NCBI GenBank assembly: GCA_020860745.1
Contig: JAJBTR010000150.1
Span: 1-6,955, forward strand
Length of the DNA stretch: 6,955 nt
Direction: 5' to 3'
Source: Lachnospiraceae bacterium
GTDB taxonomy: Bacteria > Bacillota > Clostridia > Lachnospirales > Lachnospiraceae
Position 1 is the stretch's first letter. Each line of letters opens with the position of its first letter. The translations under genes were made by a program, and so were the position numbers. The notes below the pieces were generated by a model that worked only from the letters and a program-made list of their open reading frames with translations, made no database searches and was not told where the DNA came from. Shown here one piece after another: positions 4,969 through 6,955 of the stretch.

Positions 4969-6465
4969 ATGGGCGAACAGAAGAAGGGAAATGCACCGGA
5001 GCAGGATCTGAACCAGATTTTAAAGAATCGCCGTGAAAAGCTGAAGAATCTGCAGGAAGCGGGCAGAGACCCGTTTCAGATTACAAGATATGATGTGACG
5101 CACCACAGTATGGAGATTAAAGAGAACTATGCTGACCTGGAGGGTAAAGAGGTATCCGTGGCCGGTCGTATGATGTTCAAGCGTGTGATGGGCAAGGCAT
5201 CTTTCTGCAACGTGCAGGATCTTCAGGGCAGTATTCAGGTTTATGTGGCTCGGGACTGCATCGGTGAGGAGCCGTATAAGGACTTTAAAAAATATGATAT
5301 CGGAGATATCGTCGGTGTGAAGGGAGAAGTGTTTACCACCAAAACCGGTGAGATTTCGATTCATGCGTCAGAGCTGGTTCTCCTGAGCAAGAGTCTTCAG
5401 GTATTGCCTGAGAAGTTTCACGGTTTGACCAATACCGACCTGCGCTACCGTCAGCGGTATGTGGACCTCATCATGAATCCGGAGTCGAAAGAGACATTCA
5501 TCAAGCGTTCGCAGATTATTAAGGAAATCCGGCGTTTCCTGGACGGACGCGGGTTTATGGAGGTGGAGACCCCGATGCTGGTCTCCAACGCGGGAGGCGC
5601 CGCGGCCCGGCCGTTTGATACCCATTACAATGCGTTGGATGAGGACGTGAAGTTGCGGATTTCCCTGGAGTTATATTTAAAGCGTCTGATCGTGGGCGGC
5701 CTGGAGCGTGTCTATGAAATTGGCCGCGTATTCCGCAATGAGGGAGTCGATACCCGTCACAACCCGGAGTTTACGCTGATGGAGCTCTATCAGGCCTACA
5801 CTGATTATGAGGGCATGATGGAGCTGACGGAAAGCATGTTCCGTTATCTGGCGGAGACCGTCTGCGGCAGCAGCAAGATCACCTACAACGGGATTGAGAT
5901 CGACTTGGGTAAGCCGTTTGAGCGTCTGACGATGAATGATGCAATCAGAAAATACGCGGGCGTTGATTTTGATGAGGTCGATACGTTGGAGGAAGCGAGA
6001 ACGCTCGCGAAAGCGCACAACATTGAATATGAGGAGCGTCATACCAAAGGTGAGATTATTAACCTGTTTTTTGAGGAGTACTGCGAGAAGGAACTGATCC
6101 AGCCGACCTTTATCATGGATCATCCCCTGGACATCTCTCCTTTGACAAAGAAAAAACCTTCCGATCCGGAAAAGGTGGAGCGCTTTGAACTGTTTATCAA
6201 TAGCTGGGAGATGTGCAATGCTTACTCCGAGCTTAACGATCCGATTGACCAGAGGGAGCGTTTCGCGGCGCAGGATGCAGCCTTTGCGGCGGGAAATGAG
6301 GAAGCCAATCATACTGATGAGGATTTCCTGAATGCGCTGGAAATCGGCATGCCGCCGACAGGCGGAATCGGGTACGGGATTGACAGGCTGGTGATGCTGC
6401 TGACGGATTCCGCGGCCATAAGGGATGTACTGCTGTTCCCGACGATGAAGAGCATTGAGAAGTAA
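4969..6465 (+). CDS. lysS: Lysine--tRNA ligase, class II
   Basis: LysS activates lysine with ATP and charges tRNA-Lys. From the ATG at 4969 it has 498 residues, normal for bacterial LysRS. A basic N-terminal helix (about 13-30) precedes the OB-fold anticodon-binding domain (about 60-140, [18 protein letters not shown]). The class II core follows: motif 1 with FMEVETPML (196-204), [16 protein letters not shown], motif 2 with FRNEG (255-259) and RHNPEF (263-268), [11 protein letters not shown] and motif 3 [10 protein letters not shown] (465-474). An ATG at 4963 is only 2 nt from GGAGGG (4955-4960), whereas 4969 is 8 nt away, so 4969 is preferred. It follows greA, and a strong terminator lies downstream at 6593-6630. 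There is no C-terminal extension. Confidence 0.97.
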   Translation: MGEQKKGNAPEQDLNQILKNRREKLKNLQEAGRDPFQITRYDVTHHSMEIKENYADLEGKEVSVAGRMMFKRVMGKASFCNVQDLQGSIQVYVARDCIGEEPYKDFKKYDIGDIVGVKGEVFTTKTGEISIHASELVLLSKSLQVLPEKFHGLTNTDLRYRQRYVDLIMNPESKETFIKRSQIIKEIRRFLDGRGFMEVETPMLVSNAGGAAARPFDTHYNALDEDVKLRISLELYLKRLIVGGLERVYEIGRVFRNEGVDTRHNPEFTLMELYQAYTDYEGMMELTESMFRYLAETVCGSSKITYNGIEIDLGKPFERLTMNDAIRKYAGVDFDEVDTLEEARTLAKAHNIEYEERHTKGEIINLFFEEYCEKELIQPTFIMDHPLDISPLTKKKPSDPEKVERFELFINSWEMCNAYSELNDPIDQRERFAAQDAAFAAGNEEANHTDEDFLNALEIGMPPTGGIGYGIDRLVMLLTDSAAIRDVLLFPTMKSIEK

Positions 6466-6518
6466 AACCACAAGATGTAGAGTCTTGATAATGAATAGAG
6501 CACATCATATTGTGGTTT
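6465..6518 (+). repeat. Inverted repeat directly after lysS
   Basis: AAACCACAA (6465-6473) pairs perfectly with TTGTGGTTT (6510-6518), and the adjacent GATG (6474-6477) pairs with CATC (6503-6506), leaving ATA unpaired. The repeat starts on the last base of the lysS stop codon. No T-tract follows, so it is not a simple terminator. It may be an mRNA 3' structure or part of a recombination site. Confidence 0.5.
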
Positions 6519-6534
6519 GCAACAAAAGAAGAAC

Positions 6535-6561
6535 TGGTACATGTACCAATTTTGTACCAAT
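6535..6561 (+). repeat. Phased GTACCAAT repeats with palindrome
   Basis: GTACCAAT occurs at 6543-6550 and 6554-6561, 11 bp apart, about one helical turn. The first copy is also half of the perfect palindrome GGTACATGTACC (6536-6547). Helical phasing and dyad symmetry are typical of protein-binding sites, for example an operator or recombinase arm sites. No binding protein can be named. Confidence 0.45.
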
Positions 6562-6592
6562 CGGTGCAGAATTTATGCAGATTTATAAAGAG

Positions 6593-6630
6593 ATCCACAG
6601 GATGAACGGAAAACATCCTGTGGATTTTTT
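6593..6630 (+). terminator. Strong intrinsic terminator downstream of lysS
   Basis: ATCCACAGGATG (6593-6604) pairs perfectly over 12 bp with CATCCTGTGGAT (6614-6625) around a 9-nt loop, and six T (6625-6630) follow, the first also the last base of the stem. It is the best terminator in the window and probably ends the greA-lysS transcript, 128 bases after the lysS stop. Confidence 0.88.
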
Positions 6631-6680
6631 GTATGCGCATGGAACTCTTGTGACTAATAAAATAGATCATTACATAGGGA

Positions 6681-6708
6681 TTAACATTGATTTAATGGAC
6701 AATATATG
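6681..6708 (+). promoter_or_regulatory. Weak promoter candidate before the last gene
   Basis: TTAACA (6681-6686, five of six matches to TTGACA) and TATATG (6703-6708, four of six to TATAAT) are 16 bp apart. The pair lies after the lysS terminator and about 45 bp before the ATG at 6753. AT-rich DNA makes chance matches common. Confidence 0.3.
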
Positions 6709-6752
6709 GAGTTCATTAAAAAATAATATGTCAAAGTAAAGGAGATCTACTT

Positions 6753-6955
6753 ATGAACAAGATGATGAGCACTGCAGAAAATAACCCGGAAATAACATTT
6801 GAAAACTATGAAAAGATAAGCGATATCCTGCTTTATTTTGACAAGGATATATCGCTCAGATTCAATGTGAGGATGGCGCGGAAAAATAAAAAGGGGAGTC
6901 GTAAGTATTTTCATAGTGAAGTGCAGTATGTGTCAAAGCAGTATACGGATCAACC
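6753..6955 (+). CDS. Unrecognised protein, 5' part only
   Basis: The ATG at 6753 follows AAAGGAG (6738-6744) by 8 nt and opens 67 codons that run off the window. The visible part begins MNKMMSTAENNPEITF, continues with a helical ENYEKISDILLYFDKD (17-32), then ISLRFNVRMARKNKKGSRK (33-51, strongly basic) and YFHSEVQYVSKQYTDQ. There is no signal peptide or membrane segment; a basic patch could bind nucleic acid, but that is a guess. Codons are AT-richer than in the genes upstream, consistent with accessory DNA. I cannot assign a family. Confidence 0.7.
   Translation, partial: MNKMMSTAENNPEITFENYEKISDILLYFDKDISLRFNVRMARKNKKGSRKYFHSEVQYVSKQYTDQ

Noticed and set aside
5677..6471. 264-codon minus-strand ORF opposite lysS
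   Set aside because: It is fully antisense to the lysS catalytic core, with no recognisable motifs; the open frame is explained by codon bias on the coding strand.
6455..6739. 94-codon + strand ORF overlapping the lysS end
   Set aside because: It contains the perfect 12-bp terminator (6593-6630), the phased repeats and the inverted repeat, and its ATG lies inside lysS without a ribosome binding site. A shorter version from 6602 also lacks a ribosome binding site. Its stop lies 13 bp before the next gene, so a small real ORF cannot be wholly excluded.

Overview
The window looks like a chromosomal housekeeping segment from a Gram-positive anaerobe of the Clostridia, most likely Lachnospiraceae. 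That assignment rests on gene order (birA, a small conserved protein, coaX, dusB, an uncharacterised ORF, greA, lysS), on strong AGGAGG-type ribosome binding sites, on moderately GC-rich codon use and on the protein sequences; no database was searched. All convincing genes are on the + strand.

Layout: (1) The window opens inside or at the start of birA (to 780). Its reading frame is broken by a TAG at 13-15, although BirA-like sequence continues upstream of the first usable start codon. (2) Positions 781-957 hold the most unusual element here: two tandem units, 80 bp apart, each a long hairpin with conserved tandem G.A pairs and a GCAA/G internal loop, followed by a second hairpin. Compensatory changes between the two units support a selected structure. 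(3) 958-1281 encodes a small acidic conserved protein, then coaX (1391-2161) and dusB (2258-3229) follow closely. (4) 3465-4154 encodes an uncharacterised protein and ends at a clear intrinsic terminator (4168-4200). (5) greA (4389-4868) has its own -10 box and a leader of about 125 nt containing a GC-rich hairpin and an intrinsic terminator just before the greA ribosome binding site, which suggests attenuation or a separate small RNA. (6) lysS (4969-6465) follows greA. (7) Downstream of lysS the sequence becomes visibly AT-richer. It holds an inverted repeat, phased GTACCAAT repeats, a perfect 12-bp terminator and the start of an unrecognised gene that runs off the window (6753 onward). This could be the edge of an integrated element.

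The genes serve cofactor supply and gene expression. BirA attaches biotin to carboxylases, CoaX starts CoA synthesis, DusB makes dihydrouridine in tRNA, GreA rescues stalled RNA polymerase and LysS charges tRNA-Lys. Three short ORFs (33, 23 and 26 codons) overlap or abut the starts of coaX, dusB and lysS and may be translationally coupled leaders, but none is proven.
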